DNA from: Dictyobacter formicarum
GTDB lineage: Bacteria > Chloroflexota > Ktedonobacteria > Ktedonobacterales > Ktedonobacteraceae
Reading direction: 5' to 3'
Assembly (NCBI RefSeq): GCF_016587435.1
Contig: NZ_BNJJ01000022.1
Coordinates: 62,001-126,000 of the forward strand
Length of the DNA stretch: 64,000 bases
Shown here one piece after another: positions 43,453-52,390 of the stretch (position 1 is the first letter of the stretch; each line of letters begins with the position of its first letter). A model generated the notes under the pieces. The model was given only the letters and a program-made list of their open reading frames with translations. It was not told the origin of the DNA and did not search any database. The position numbers were made by a program, and so were the translations under genes.

Positions 43453-44772
43453 TTATACCTTTGCGGCTGCGCGCTTTTTGCGATCCAGCAGAGCCTGCGC
43501 ACTCAACGCATACCCACGGCCATTTGCAAATACGGGTTCGTTCGGCTGCGAAAGATGCGGGATACGCTTTTTAAGGGCATCATAGAAGTAGTACACGCCA
43601 CCACCGATACCCAGGACCGGGTTGAAACGCGCCGCGATGGCGTTTGTCGCATCCGATTGCCGCCAGGCAGAAGACACGAATGAGACGATTTCGCCGGCAG
43701 TGAAGTCAATGGCCTCGGTCACCAGCCTATCCAGCTCAGCATCGGGTATGCGCTGGCCGCTGACGGTGATTTCTGGATAGGTGCGCGGCTCCGTTTTTTT
43801 GCGCTTCGTCGTTTTGACTGGGGTGCCTGCTGCCGCCGCCGCCGCTTCAGCGCGTACGCGTTGGGCATCGGCATAAGCATGCATCAACTCCCGCGCCTCC
43901 AGGGGCGTCAACTCTACCCCATGGATATCTTCAAAAGCATCTCTGACCATTTTCGTGGCGGTTTCCACGCCGACCGGCTTGCCCTGGCAAAAGTCTGACA
44001 CGGGCACCTGGCCGCGAGCTACATAGAGATCCGTGGTCCGGCCACCAATATCAATGATGGCACTGGCTCTGGCCCCCTGGTCTTTCGAGCCGTAGGCGAT
44101 CAGCGCGCCGGCTCCTTCCATCACAATGGCCCCAACTTCTACCTGGCACGTGCGCCAAGAGCGGCCGCCATCAATGGAAAAGACGTGTTTGCCGTTGAGG
44201 GCTGCCTTAATTTCTTTGCGCAGGCCGGGGTTTTTCTGATAGGTCTCCGCCGGCAGTCCCGTGACAACCATCAACCGATATTCTGCGTCAGGGATCATAG
44301 ACGCTGACATTGCGAGCAGGCTGCGCAAACTATACGTGCTGGCATAGCGGGTAATATCACCGCGCCCGTTCCAGGGATCGGTGGACTGCGACAGAGCGAT
44401 CGAGCCAATCCCGTAGGACACTTGCTCGCCTTTCATCTGGACCACCAGCGCCTCGCTCATATCCACGCCCATGTTGCGCATGATCTTTGTATTGATCTTC
44501 GTAAATGCCGTGGGGACTGAGCGCGTGACCACGGTCTCCCCTTTGCGTAAGACACCGCCAATTTCTGAGTTCCCAAAGTCATGGCCATAGGCATAGGTCT
44601 GGGGTTCCAACACAACATACTCTTTTTCCGTCGCGCCAGTGACATCGATCGTTGTATCTGTGTCCGTCATGGTGTCTCTTTCTCCGTTTGCTGTTGCCTC
44701 GCTCATTGATGTGGCTTCCATCTCCTTGCCCTGCAATGTAGTTGGGAACGAACTTGTCTCCACCTGGTTCAT
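43453..44772 (-). CDS. ParM/StbA-like actin ATPase
   Basis: A 439-residue actin-like protein. The phosphate-1 motif is YGHDFGNSEIGGVL, followed by VVTGLPAETYQK, the phosphate-2 motif IIDIGGRTTDLYV and the adenosine motif GIGGGVYYFYDAL. An N-terminal 60-residue acidic extension precedes the fold. Such proteins form filaments that push plasmid copies apart. The ATG at 44772 follows AGGAGAA, which lies inside an 18-bp direct repeat. A second partition system (ParA/ParB) is 7 kb away. Confidence 0.85.
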   Translation of the reverse strand: MNQVETSSFPTTLQGKEMEATSMSEATANGERDTMTDTDTTIDVTGATEKEYVVLEPQTYAYGHDFGNSEIGGVLRKGETVVTRSVPTAFTKINTKIMRNMGVDMSEALVVQMKGEQVSYGIGSIALSQSTDPWNGRGDITRYASTYSLRSLLAMSASMIPDAEYRLMVVTGLPAETYQKNPGLRKEIKAALNGKHVFSIDGGRSWRTCQVEVGAIVMEGAGALIAYGSKDQGARASAIIDIGGRTTDLYVARGQVPVSDFCQGKPVGVETATKMVRDAFEDIHGVELTPLEARELMHAYADAQRVRAEAAAAAAGTPVKTTKRKKTEPRTYPEITVSGQRIPDAELDRLVTEAIDFTAGEIVSFVSSAWRQSDATNAIAARFNPVLGIGGGVYYFYDALKKRIPHLSQPNEPVFANGRGYALSAQALLDRKKRAAAKV

Positions 44773-44831
44773 AACTTCTCCTATACTAGTCCTGTACCAC
44801 ACTAATTGGTACGAACTTCTCCTATACTAGT
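44773..44831 (-). promoter_or_regulatory. Direct repeats before the ParM-like gene, possible centromere/operator
   Basis: AACTTCTCCTATACTAGT occurs at 44773-44790 and 44814-44831 (41-bp period), the first copy containing the ribosome site. GGTAC / GTACC words lie between. ParM systems often have direct repeats in the promoter as centromere. Confidence 0.5.
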
Positions 44832-44877
44832 AATAAACTTGTTTAGAACTTGTCCGGTACATTTACCGCCTGGAAGA

Positions 44878-44906
44878 GCCTGGCTGACAGATGATGTCAA
44901 CCAGGC
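44878..44906 (-). terminator. Hairpin between the ParM operon and the upstream genes
   Basis: GCCTGG-C-TGACA pairs with TGTCA-A-CCAGGC around GATGA. It lies in the 180-bp gap between gene 44953-45459 and the ParM-like gene. Confidence 0.5.
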
Positions 44907-44952
44907 CAGGAATGTTGGGCTACCATGACTCAGAGCTCACCGTCTGAGTACA

Positions 44953-45459
44953 TCAACCGGGACGGCGTTCTCTCTGCGATATGCCAGCATATCGCTCCTC
45001 GCCACGCGCTACGTTTGCACGGACTTGTGCATGTCGGCGCGGGTGAACCGGCTTCAAGAGAATGGCTCCGGGGACAATCTCCTCCTCCATGTCTGTGAAT
45101 GAGATCGGGGGCTCATCCTGGAGCAAGGCGCTCTGTCCCATCACCACATCCTGCATGCGCTCTGTGCTGCTCTCCTCCTCTTCATCCGGTGGGTTGGCAT
45201 CATAGCGCTGAGACGTTAACAGCGTCACGAGCCGGACGAGCTCCTCTGATCGTCCCGTCTGATACTCACCCTCCGTTCGGATCTCTCGCACCTCTGATCG
45301 CAGTTCTCGCAGATCTGACCGTATTGCCTGGATCGCCTTGAGCAGAGCTTGTAAGACCGGCGATTGTACCTCTGCGGGTGAAACCTGTGTGCCTACTGCC
45401 AGCGCATTGCTGGTTGCGTTGGCCTGCTTCTGGTTGCGGCTCTTCTCGGCTTGATCCAT
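44953..45459 (-). CDS. Coiled-coil protein
   Basis: A 168-residue protein with a central heptad region (LLKAIQAIRSDLRELRSEVREIRTEGEYQ) and an acidic C-terminal half. The ATG at 45459 follows AAGGAGGA; the open frame continues upstream without a ribosome site. It is the last gene of a run of small coupled genes. Confidence 0.55.
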   Translation of the reverse strand: MDQAEKSRNQKQANATSNALAVGTQVSPAEVQSPVLQALLKAIQAIRSDLRELRSEVREIRTEGEYQTGRSEELVRLVTLLTSQRYDANPPDEEEESSTERMQDVVMGQSALLQDEPPISFTDMEEEIVPGAILLKPVHPRRHAQVRANVARGEERYAGISQRERRPG

Positions 45460-45488
45460 CGCGTGGTATCCTCCTTCCTTGAATGTAT

Positions 45489-45686
45489 CTATACCAATCT
45501 GCCTACATCCTCTTTGGGCAACTGGCGCGCGGTAGTGCTGGTATCGTGCATCTGACTCGGGCTCAGAAAGAAACCCTTGCACCGGACGCAACATCCGGCA
45601 CGATAGTAATTGGGGCCGGGAATGCGAACCAGCACGACATACAGTTCCTCGCTGCGACAGCCACACCGAACACAGATCATGCGCAT
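45489..45686 (-). CDS. Small zinc-finger protein
   Basis: A 65-residue protein with MICVRCGCRSEE and GCCVRCKGFF, two CxxC knuckles that would bind one zinc. The ATG at 45686 follows GGGAAAGG. No homologue is recognised. Confidence 0.5.
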   Translation of the reverse strand: MRMICVRCGCRSEELYVVLVRIPGPNYYRAGCCVRCKGFFLSPSQMHDTSTTARQLPKEDVGRLV

Positions 45687-45703
45687 GAGGCGAACACCTT
45701 TCC

Positions 45704-45904
45704 CTAGCACATAAGCTGGTCAAGTGCGGCTCGAATGTTGGCTACAGTACGCTCGATCACCAACAACTCTTCCTCAATCATCAGGGCTGCCTTGATGGCA
45801 ATCTGCTCGCAGCCCTCCACCTTCTTCTGCTCTCTCGACTCCGTGGCCTGCTCCTCAGATTTCATAGCGTGTACTTCCTCTCGCTCTCGTTGAGCCTGGC
45901 TCAT
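45704..45904 (-). CDS. Small helical protein
   Basis: A 66-residue charged helical protein (ALMIEEELLVIERTVANIRAAL). Its start overlaps the upstream gene by ATGA. No family. Confidence 0.45.
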   Translation of the reverse strand: MSQAQREREEVHAMKSEEQATESREQKKVEGCEQIAIKAALMIEEELLVIERTVANIRAALDQLMC

Positions 45905-46140
45905 ACGTGGGCCTCCTCTCGCTGTGACTGTCCTCGCTGCGGCTCCTGTGCTTGGACATTGGCCCAGGAATAAAAACAGAATGCGTGGCCGTGACTTACA
46001 TCACCATCTTGAACTTCATACTTGCACGGGAGCAGGACAGAGGCCGCAATACTGCGGGCCTCGTCCTGGGTCTGTGCTCCTGATACCTCAAGGACTGCGA
46101 TCTCACCATGGGGAAAGAGCAAGGTAAAGGTCTGCGTCAT
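45901..46140 (-). CDS. Small hypothetical protein
   Basis: A 79-residue protein with a beta-rich first half (FTLLFPHGEIAVLEVSG). It overlaps both neighbours by four bases, so it is translationally coupled. Confidence 0.45.
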   Translation of the reverse strand: MTQTFTLLFPHGEIAVLEVSGAQTQDEARSIAASVLLPCKYEVQDGDVSHGHAFCFYSWANVQAQEPQRGQSQREEAHV

Positions 46141-46490
46141 GATCGTGCTCCTCCCTCTTCGCTGGTGGTCTCTGGCCTCTGCTGCTGGCGTTCGATCAGA
46201 TCAAAAACAACGAACTCCTCGACGCCATCGTCACTGTGCAGCAGAGCAAGAAAAGCAGCTGGAAAACCACTGCGACATGTCACCACAAGGTAGCCGTCAA
46301 ACTGTTTTTGCATGATGCCGTACGACTGTACGGTCACACGCGCTGCATCTTCAACCTGCTGCTCCAACACTGATGTCAGCCGGTCAACAACCGACACCAC
46401 TTTCCGCTTGAGGCAGATGATCACAGCACACTGCGTCTTCGCCTGGCGATTCTGGGGTTCAGGCTGTCCGGTAGTGAAATTAGCAGTCAT
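46137..46490 (-). CDS. Hypothetical protein
   Basis: A 117-residue alpha/beta protein (CAVIICLKRKVVSVVDRLTSVLEQQ, FDGYLVVTCRSGFPAAFLALLHS). The ATG at 46490 lies inside the end of the upstream gene and follows GAGGAAAGAGAG. Unknown family. Confidence 0.5.
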   Translation of the reverse strand: MTANFTTGQPEPQNRQAKTQCAVIICLKRKVVSVVDRLTSVLEQQVEDAARVTVQSYGIMQKQFDGYLVVTCRSGFPAAFLALLHSDDGVEEFVVFDLIERQQQRPETTSEEGGARS

Positions 46491-47097
46491 CACCTTGCTC
46501 TCTTTCCTCTTGGCTGGGAACACTCTCCTTCTGTAAGCGAAGTCTCCGATTGTTGACCTGACGCTGCTGGACTGGTGCTAACAGTCGCGCTTGCGCTGCC
46601 GGTGCCTGGTCAAGCTCGGCACGCGCGGTGTTGACTGCCGCATGCACAGCCTTACTTAATTTATCGATCTCCTGGAGGAGCTGCTGCCGCTCACGTATCT
46701 GCTTCTCCTGAGAGCGGCTTCCCCTTGAACGCATAAATGCAGTGAGGAGGATACCGGCCTCCTCCAACTTGTGCTCGACGGTGTAGAGGCGACTAAGATA
46801 GCCGATCGAGGTGGCGCTAAACAAGATGGGGATCGGGGTCGTCCTCAGGCTCTGCTCCTTCGAGAAAAGAGACAGACAGGCCGTCTCCGTCTGGTGGATC
46901 GCAGAGAGATGCTCTTTGAGGATGGGAAGCCAGAAAGAGGCCGGGCGCGGTTCCCAATCCTTGCCTAACTCCTCGATTGCCGCATCGATAGGTTGTACGG
47001 CCTCCTCTAGTGCCTGGTACGCCTGGCATGCGCGGGCGATGAATGCCATAAGGGTAGCTGTGTCGTCCGCAACCCCATAGCCTAGAATATGGCTCAT
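46480..47097 (-). CDS. Helical hypothetical protein
   Basis: A 205-residue protein, mostly helical, with a likely coiled coil near 130-170 (EKQIRERQQLLQEIDKLSKAV). It is coupled to both neighbours. Its fold recalls that of the next gene upstream, so the two may be related partners. Confidence 0.5.
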   Translation of the reverse strand: MSHILGYGVADDTATLMAFIARACQAYQALEEAVQPIDAAIEELGKDWEPRPASFWLPILKEHLSAIHQTETACLSLFSKEQSLRTTPIPILFSATSIGYLSRLYTVEHKLEEAGILLTAFMRSRGSRSQEKQIRERQQLLQEIDKLSKAVHAAVNTARAELDQAPAAQARLLAPVQQRQVNNRRLRLQKESVPSQEEREQGDDC

Positions 47098-47630
47098 GCC
47101 TGCCCCTCCTCTCCGGCTTCAGCCTGGCTCTCCTGGGCCTTCTCAACCAACGCGGAAAGCTGGCCAGCGAGCTCGTCGAACGTCGCAAACATCAGAGGAT
47201 ACAGATGCCGGACCATTAATTGGAGCTGCACACGTGCGTAGCTAGGCTCGCTGCAGATCGGCGTCAGGGCATCGAGCAACAACAGCAACTCTGTAATCTG
47301 ATCGTCGAGGTAGGCAAGTTTCGTCAGCGTTCCCCAGGGCGCGATCACCTTCATCGCCTGGGGGTCGAGCTGACTGTAGAAGGAGTAGGCGGCCTGGGCC
47401 GCCTGACGCAAGGCAAGCAGGTGCTTCATGGCCTCCTGGCATTGCATCGGCAGGATCGCAAGGTCCTGGCACAGCACTTCGCCAATATTTCGGAGCTTAC
47501 GCTCGCGGCGTGCCATGCGCCAATACATACCATCCATCCTCATAATCAGCCAAGCGGCGCGGCGCTGGTTAGACTGCTGATCCTGCTGCTGCGCCTGACC
47601 CTGGCTACTGATATTGCGGAGTGCTACCAT
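47094..47630 (-). CDS. Helical hypothetical protein
   Basis: A 178-residue helical protein (WLIMRMDGMYWRMARRERKLRNIGEVL, QITELLLLLDAL) with ATGA overlap to the downstream gene. No family is recognised. Confidence 0.5.
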   Translation of the reverse strand: MVALRNISSQGQAQQQDQQSNQRRAAWLIMRMDGMYWRMARRERKLRNIGEVLCQDLAILPMQCQEAMKHLLALRQAAQAAYSFYSQLDPQAMKVIAPWGTLTKLAYLDDQITELLLLLDALTPICSEPSYARVQLQLMVRHLYPLMFATFDELAGQLSALVEKAQESQAEAGEEGQA

Positions 47631-47839
47631 TGCCGCACCTCCTTCTCTTGAGGGAGCAAGGTATCAAGATAGCCGTTCACCACAGCTACGAGCCCGCAAT
47701 ATTCCTGGGGTGTCAACACTGCTGGCACCTGGGCCTCTGGCTCCTCTGCAACGCCTAATCCAAGCAGGCTTGCAAGGATAGCAGTCGTGCATTCATCACA
47801 CACGATCACACGTGCTGCTGTAATTTGGCAACTACACAT
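47624..47839 (-). CDS. Small hypothetical protein
   Basis: A 71-residue protein starting CSCQITAARVIVCDEC, a cysteine set that could bind metal. Its stop overlaps the start of the next gene. Confidence 0.45.
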   Translation of the reverse strand: MCSCQITAARVIVCDECTTAILASLLGLGVAEEPEAQVPAVLTPQEYCGLVAVVNGYLDTLLPQEKEVRQW

Positions 47840-47853
47840 ACTGTCCCCTCCCC

Positions 47854-48600
47854 TTACTTCCCGCTCTTGATAGCACTGGTCACGTTGACGCTCCAGGAGG
47901 TCTGTGGTCGGCTGACGGCCAGGCCATTCGCCCCATACGGTCCCACAGCCTCGATATCAACTACATCTCCCTGAGAGGTTACCTCAAGCATCGCCTCCTG
48001 GGGGTGGGTAAACCCGGAGAGCGCCGGGCCTTGCAGGATGCGACTTTTGCTCATATCTCCATCAGGAATCATGAGCGCGTCCAGGTGCCCTTGTCCGTCC
48101 ACGAACGCTCGTACCTGCTCAGTGTGGCCCGACTGCTGCGTATGGACGGTCACCACATCTCGGTGTGCGCTCTGCGTGTAGTAGCCAGGATCGCTGACAG
48201 CATTCATCCACCACACATAGGCGTTGACAAAGACCACAAAGGCCAGAAGCAACAGGCACATCCCGCCACCAACCCAAACAGCCGGATGAAGCTTCATCCG
48301 GGGTTGGTGCTGCTCCGGCTCTGGCTGCGGATAGTGAGGACGCGTCGGCTGCCGCTTGATCTTCTGAGCATCAGACTGCTGCGATCGTGACGCGAGGCGC
48401 GGTGAAAGGTGGGAATCGGTCGCCCGGTCGCGTGTGGCTCGCCTGGTCAGCGTAGCCCCTGCCGGTCGGGCCGCTGGCCGAGAATCGGTGGTCTGATACC
48501 GACGGGTGCTGGTGCCTGGCCGCGTGATGGGAGCAGGTCGTGACGCGGGTTGATAGTCTTCCACGTCCACCTCATAGCCCAGATAGGTAGAGTTACTCAT
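47854..48600 (-). CDS. Single-pass membrane protein, paralogue of 8333-8923
   Basis: A 248-residue protein with a basic, proline-rich cytoplasmic part (1-120), one transmembrane helix (about 127-150, VWVGGGMCLLLLAFVVFVNAYVWW) and an outer beta-rich domain (VRAFVDGQGHLDALMIPDGDMSKSR, LQGPALSGF). The outer domain parallels that at 8333-8923. It lies within the small-gene operon, hinting at a membrane complex. Confidence 0.6.
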   Translation of the reverse strand: MSNSTYLGYEVDVEDYQPASRPAPITRPGTSTRRYQTTDSRPAARPAGATLTRRATRDRATDSHLSPRLASRSQQSDAQKIKRQPTRPHYPQPEPEQHQPRMKLHPAVWVGGGMCLLLLAFVVFVNAYVWWMNAVSDPGYYTQSAHRDVVTVHTQQSGHTEQVRAFVDGQGHLDALMIPDGDMSKSRILQGPALSGFTHPQEAMLEVTSQGDVVDIEAVGPYGANGLAVSRPQTSWSVNVTSAIKSGK

Positions 48601-48902
48601 CTGCGGCCTCCTTCCGAACGCGACAGGGTACAGTAGAAGTGCAAACGCAGGCGTTGCAGGGGAGTTAAATGGTCGCGCTCGCCGTCATCTTCGAAGGCAA
48701 AGCCGGTGGTGGTAATGCGAGGTGGTTGGCTGCCGCCATCTCCAGGTTGGAGATGGAACTGGATGCCGTTCTCGTTCACGTTATCGGTGGACAGGAAGGC
48801 AATGGTCGCGTTCCGATAGTTAGACGCAATACGATCCAGAATACGAGTCTCGTCTTTGTCACGTGGTGTGACACTTATAGGGGGTGCTACCTGTGTCATC
48901 AT
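48597..48902 (-). CDS. Hypothetical protein, first gene of the small-gene operon
   Basis: A 101-residue soluble protein (RDKDETRILDRIASNYRNATIAFLS). The ATG follows CAGGAGG. It overlaps the membrane-protein gene by ATGA. Because the next upstream gene is divergent, the promoter of this operon should lie at 48903-49290. Confidence 0.5.
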   Translation of the reverse strand: MMTQVAPPISVTPRDKDETRILDRIASNYRNATIAFLSTDNVNENGIQFHLQPGDGGSQPPRITTTGFAFEDDGERDHLTPLQRLRLHFYCTLSRSEGGRR

Positions 48903-48996
48903 TCAAGCCTCCTGCTTGACTACATGACACCTCTCCCCGCATAATGCGGTAAGCGGGTGTCTAGATCACTGAAAACGGTGTAGACGCCTGTTCATG

Positions 48997-49019
48997 GGTC
49001 GGTGCTGGTAACACCGACC
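48997..49019 (-). terminator. Short GC hairpin in the divergent region
   Basis: GGTCGGTG and CACCGACC pair around CTGGTAA, followed by TTTGTTA on the plus strand. It sits between divergent genes at 48902 and 49296, so it may be an operator or small-RNA end rather than a gene terminator. Confidence 0.45.
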
Positions 49020-49295
49020 TTTGTTATGGTTAGATAGCTATGTCTCCAACCATAAATTCAGCCCCTATTATTCTCCACAAGGAAATATGATGCCTTGAGC
49101 GTCCCATCGTTATGCTCAAGAATGTCTTCCCTCCGAAGGTATCGGCCTCGTTCCCAAGCATACTTCAGAAAGTCATATTTTGTCAAGCTTTTTCTTATTT
49201 ATTCTGGAAACTACTGGAATATCTTTGACAAGAGCAGACCTTTTCATGTAAAATATCAAGACATTCGTTATAAGTAACAAAGGGAAAAAAGTCAT

Positions 49296-50009
49296 ATGGT
49301 AAAAATAGTAAATGGGCAAAGATTTCTCAACGGAAAAGAAACGATGGAGCTCTTGGGCACATCAAAACAAAGCTTTTATGATAATGCGAAGCGACATCTA
49401 AAGCCGTACCATTTTGACGCTAAGCGAACAACGTGGTATTCCGAAGCGGAGGTCCTCAATCTCAAAAATGGAGTTGCTGTGCGCAAAGGCGCCGTTCGCC
49501 TAAGCAACATCCAGCAAAACTGGATGCAAGATATTATCGCTATGGGGTATAACGCAAGGACAGAAAACCGGGGCGATGTTGAAATTACGACTCTGCCCGA
49601 AGAGGCCATTAATGCGTTCCACCTTCCTCCAGCACAGCAATTTGCCAAACGATCTCGTATGACGGTCGTAGACAACGCTCCCATTTGTATCTGGAGCAGC
49701 TACTACCCGCTAAGTCTTGTCGAGGGTGAAATCTTAGAAGAGATGCGCCAAAGTTCAACTGACGTGGTTCAGCGCATCAAAGAAAAGCATGGGGCCATTA
49801 TTCGGGTCGTCAGAGAGAGGTACACGGCTCGGGCAACCACCCCAGAGGAACAGACGCTTTTGCGCCTAGTCACTGATGATCCTGTTCTGATCCTGCAACG
49901 CGCATCCTATACCCAGGGTAAACAATCCTTGGTGCTCTTTAGCGATATGGTTTTGCTTGGTAGTTGGTTTGCAAGCGAGCGGGAGTATAACGTTGACACC
50001 TGGGGCTAG
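49296..50009 (+). CDS. UTRA-domain transcription regulator with N-terminal HTH
   Basis: A 237-residue regulator. Residues 12-56 (KETMELLGTSKQSFYDNAKRHL, WYSEAEVLNL) look like a MerR/excisionase-style DNA-binding domain. Residues 90-235 match the UTRA ligand domain of GntR regulators (PICIWSSYYPLSLVEGEIL, RYTARATTPEEQTLLRLVTDDPVLILQRASY). An AAAGGGAAAAAA site precedes the ATG. It likely senses a small molecule and controls the HD gene 18 bp downstream or the divergent small-gene operon. Confidence 0.75.
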   Translation: MVKIVNGQRFLNGKETMELLGTSKQSFYDNAKRHLKPYHFDAKRTTWYSEAEVLNLKNGVAVRKGAVRLSNIQQNWMQDIIAMGYNARTENRGDVEITTLPEEAINAFHLPPAQQFAKRSRMTVVDNAPICIWSSYYPLSLVEGEILEEMRQSSTDVVQRIKEKHGAIIRVVRERYTARATTPEEQTLLRLVTDDPVLILQRASYTQGKQSLVLFSDMVLLGSWFASEREYNVDTWG

Positions 50010-50027
50010 TAGAAAGGGAAGTAAAAT

Positions 50028-50747
50028 TTGATTTTGACTGGCATCACAAACTATCTGTATGAAGTCGGCCTCCTTAAACATCAAAAGCGTACGGGGATGT
50101 GGCGCATGGGTGTCAAGGATCCTGAATCAGTCGCCGAACATAGTCATCGAACTGCCATTATTGGTTATATGCTTGCTTCACTTGAGGAAGATGTTAATCC
50201 TGAACGGGTAGCGGTACTTTGCCTGTTTCATGACATCGCAGAAACCCGAACAGGTGATTTGAGTTGGCTAAATCAACGCTACATTGCTGATGTAAAAGAG
50301 GGAGAACAAAAAGCGATCAACGAACAGGCTGCTCAACTTCCTGCGGGAATCGCACAGAAAGTACTCGCTATATCAAATGAGTATAATGGTCGCCTATCAC
50401 GAGAATCTCAACTAGCTAAAGATGCTGATACATTGGAATGCTTGTTACAATGCCGAGAGTACGAAATACAGGGATATGTCAAGGCCCATTCCTGGGCGGA
50501 GATGTGTTATGCAGGGCTACGTACCGAAACAGCGCAACGGTTGGGAAAAGAGTGCTTAGATGCCGACCCGTGCAAGTGGTTTGAAACACTGCAAGATAAT
50601 CCGAACGGAACATCTCAGCATATTCTTTCTGCTCAGATAGCTAGCGAACTTTCCGCCAAGGAAGAAGTCACATATGCCCTGTCAAACCATCAAACCCAAA
50701 AGAGCTTTTTCAGGTTCTTTAAGTTTATCTTTCAGCAACTCACATAA
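50028..50747 (+). CDS. HD-domain 5'-nucleotidase-like protein
   Basis: A 239-residue HD protein of the YfbR/HDDC2 type: SVAEHSHRTAIIGYML, LCLFHDIAETRTGDL and a later LAKDADTLECLL place the metal-binding His/Asp residues. Such enzymes dephosphorylate deoxynucleoside monophosphates. The likely start is TTG at 50028 behind AGAAAGGGAAG. It is cotranscribed with the UTRA regulator and could deplete nucleotides in stress or phage defence. Confidence 0.75.
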   Translation: MILTGITNYLYEVGLLKHQKRTGMWRMGVKDPESVAEHSHRTAIIGYMLASLEEDVNPERVAVLCLFHDIAETRTGDLSWLNQRYIADVKEGEQKAINEQAAQLPAGIAQKVLAISNEYNGRLSRESQLAKDADTLECLLQCREYEIQGYVKAHSWAEMCYAGLRTETAQRLGKECLDADPCKWFETLQDNPNGTSQHILSAQIASELSAKEEVTYALSNHQTQKSFFRFFKFIFQQLT

Positions 50748-51445
50748 AACCATAGCAAGGAGAGGGCTGAAGCACAACGGAATGCGTGTCAGATCTCGCA
50801 CTTTCAGTCCCTTTTATGCATGGCTTGATGTAAGTAAAGCGTGAGATACTTGCAATGCTAACTATCGAAATTGACAAAAATGGCATCTAACTATCTGCTT
50901 CTGACGCAGTTTTTACCAAGTGCTGAATAGTTTATTCCTGGGTTTCACCTTAAAATCGGATCTTGGTCACTTTCGGTGTTTAAGCTCATCAACAGATGTG
51001 AGGGAAGCGCCTGAGAAGCATATGAAAGGATCTGTTGTTCAGCTTTTACACTGCATTTGAGCAAGACCCTTAAAATCGGTTCGTGTTTCATCCAATTTAC
51101 TAGTTACACTTGGCCATTATCCGTGAGCACTTACGATTGTTGCACACAACAATGGCAATCGTTACAGTCTTCTGGTGGACCATCAGACACGCTTTTACGA
51201 TTGCCTCTTTTCTGCTCTATTTGAACTTACCAACCGCCAAGAATAAAATGCATCTCGATCCATTTTATTGAGAGCGGCATACCGACTACGACTGCAAGCC
51301 CGGGCGCCTGGGGATTGGCTCGTCTCTTCTCTATCTCCGATAAATGTATGAACACAGAACGACAAGCCATCGCGGAACGCTTACGGTAGATCAACGCTTA
51401 CGGTAGATCATAGCACGAATTCATCGGACCGCGTACGCGGTGGAA
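50748..51445. other. 700-bp gene-free stretch with short repeats
   Basis: No gene is seen. Contains CCTTAAAATCGG twice (50948 and 51068 region) and a 17-bp perfect tandem repeat (AACGCTTACGGTAGATC) at 51376-51409 near the parB end. It may hold promoters or an RNA. Confidence 0.45.
51376..51409 (+). repeat. 17-bp perfect tandem repeat
   Basis: AACGCTTACGGTAGATC occurs twice head to tail, 37 bp beyond the ParB stop codon. Confidence 0.7.
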
Positions 51446-52390
51446 TTAGGATCGCGCTAAAATAGCCTCAATCCTCTCTTTGATCGTTTCGAGTTCTTCT
51501 CGCTCAGACTGGCTTGGTACGCGATCTCCGAGCACCTTTTCATAGCGCTGAAAACTCTTGAGAGCAGAAACAACCTTCTCTTTCCCCTGCGCTGACTCAA
51601 TTGAGATGGGCTCGCTCTTCCCACTTTTCTCATTCTGAAGAATCTGTTCTACGAGGTGCTTAACCTGATCAGTCGAGATCTCTCCATCGAGGAACTTTTG
51701 GATAATCGGAGCGCGTAATGCTGCTGCCTTCTCTCCTCCCAGCTCGTCAAGTTGCCGGAGATAATAAAAACAGCGCTGGCCTCGCGACGGATCTGCCTTG
51801 AGCATATCCTGAATATCGGGGGCGGATTCCGCGGCGAGCATACACAGGGAGACATGAGAACGGCTTACCTTCAGTTCGCTCGCAATGCGCTCCTGGCTCC
51901 AGCCTTCATCCTCTTGCAATTGCCGAAACGTCAATCCCTCCTCCATCAACGTCAGCGGCTGCCTTCCATTGTTTTCAAAGTAGGTACCCTTGGCCAGCTG
52001 CAAGCGATCGTAGTCCTTGATCACCGCTTGGACTTCCTGAATGCCCAGTTCTTTCGCCGCCTGAATACGGATGTGCCCCCCCATCATGAGGTTGTAGAAG
52101 CGCTCATCATCCGGATCCTGGCACAAGACAGCCGTAAACTGGAAACCGAGATCCCGTATCTGATCTTTGAGTTGCTCATATGTTTGTGGATCGAGATGTT
52201 CCCGCTTTTGATAACGGCTTGGTCGAATGCGCTCTATGGGAACAACGGTCAGCCGACGTGCGACTGGCTGCACGGCGCCCACGCTCTCACGGCTCCCGTG
52301 GATGCCGTGCTCTCGCAAGGTGACTGACGGGTCCTGTACTGCCGGCCCAGTTCTGCGAGCTTTGAAAGGGTTTTTGGGGTTCTGCGTCAT
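51446..52390 (-). CDS. ParB-type partition protein
   Basis: A 314-residue ParB family protein. VVPIERIRPSRYQKREHLD starts the N-terminal domain. The motif usually read as GERR in ParB CTPases appears here as GGHIRIQAAKELG. The central HTH is WSQERIASELKVSRSHVSLC. The C-terminal helices would dimerise. It should load on centromere DNA and drive ParA. Its ATG overlaps parA's stop by four bases. The altered CTP motif makes conventional sliding-clamp action uncertain. Confidence 0.82.
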   Translation of the reverse strand: MTQNPKNPFKARRTGPAVQDPSVTLREHGIHGSRESVGAVQPVARRLTVVPIERIRPSRYQKREHLDPQTYEQLKDQIRDLGFQFTAVLCQDPDDERFYNLMMGGHIRIQAAKELGIQEVQAVIKDYDRLQLAKGTYFENNGRQPLTLMEEGLTFRQLQEDEGWSQERIASELKVSRSHVSLCMLAAESAPDIQDMLKADPSRGQRCFYYLRQLDELGGEKAAALRAPIIQKFLDGEISTDQVKHLVEQILQNEKSGKSEPISIESAQGKEKVVSALKSFQRYEKVLGDRVPSQSEREELETIKERIEAILARS

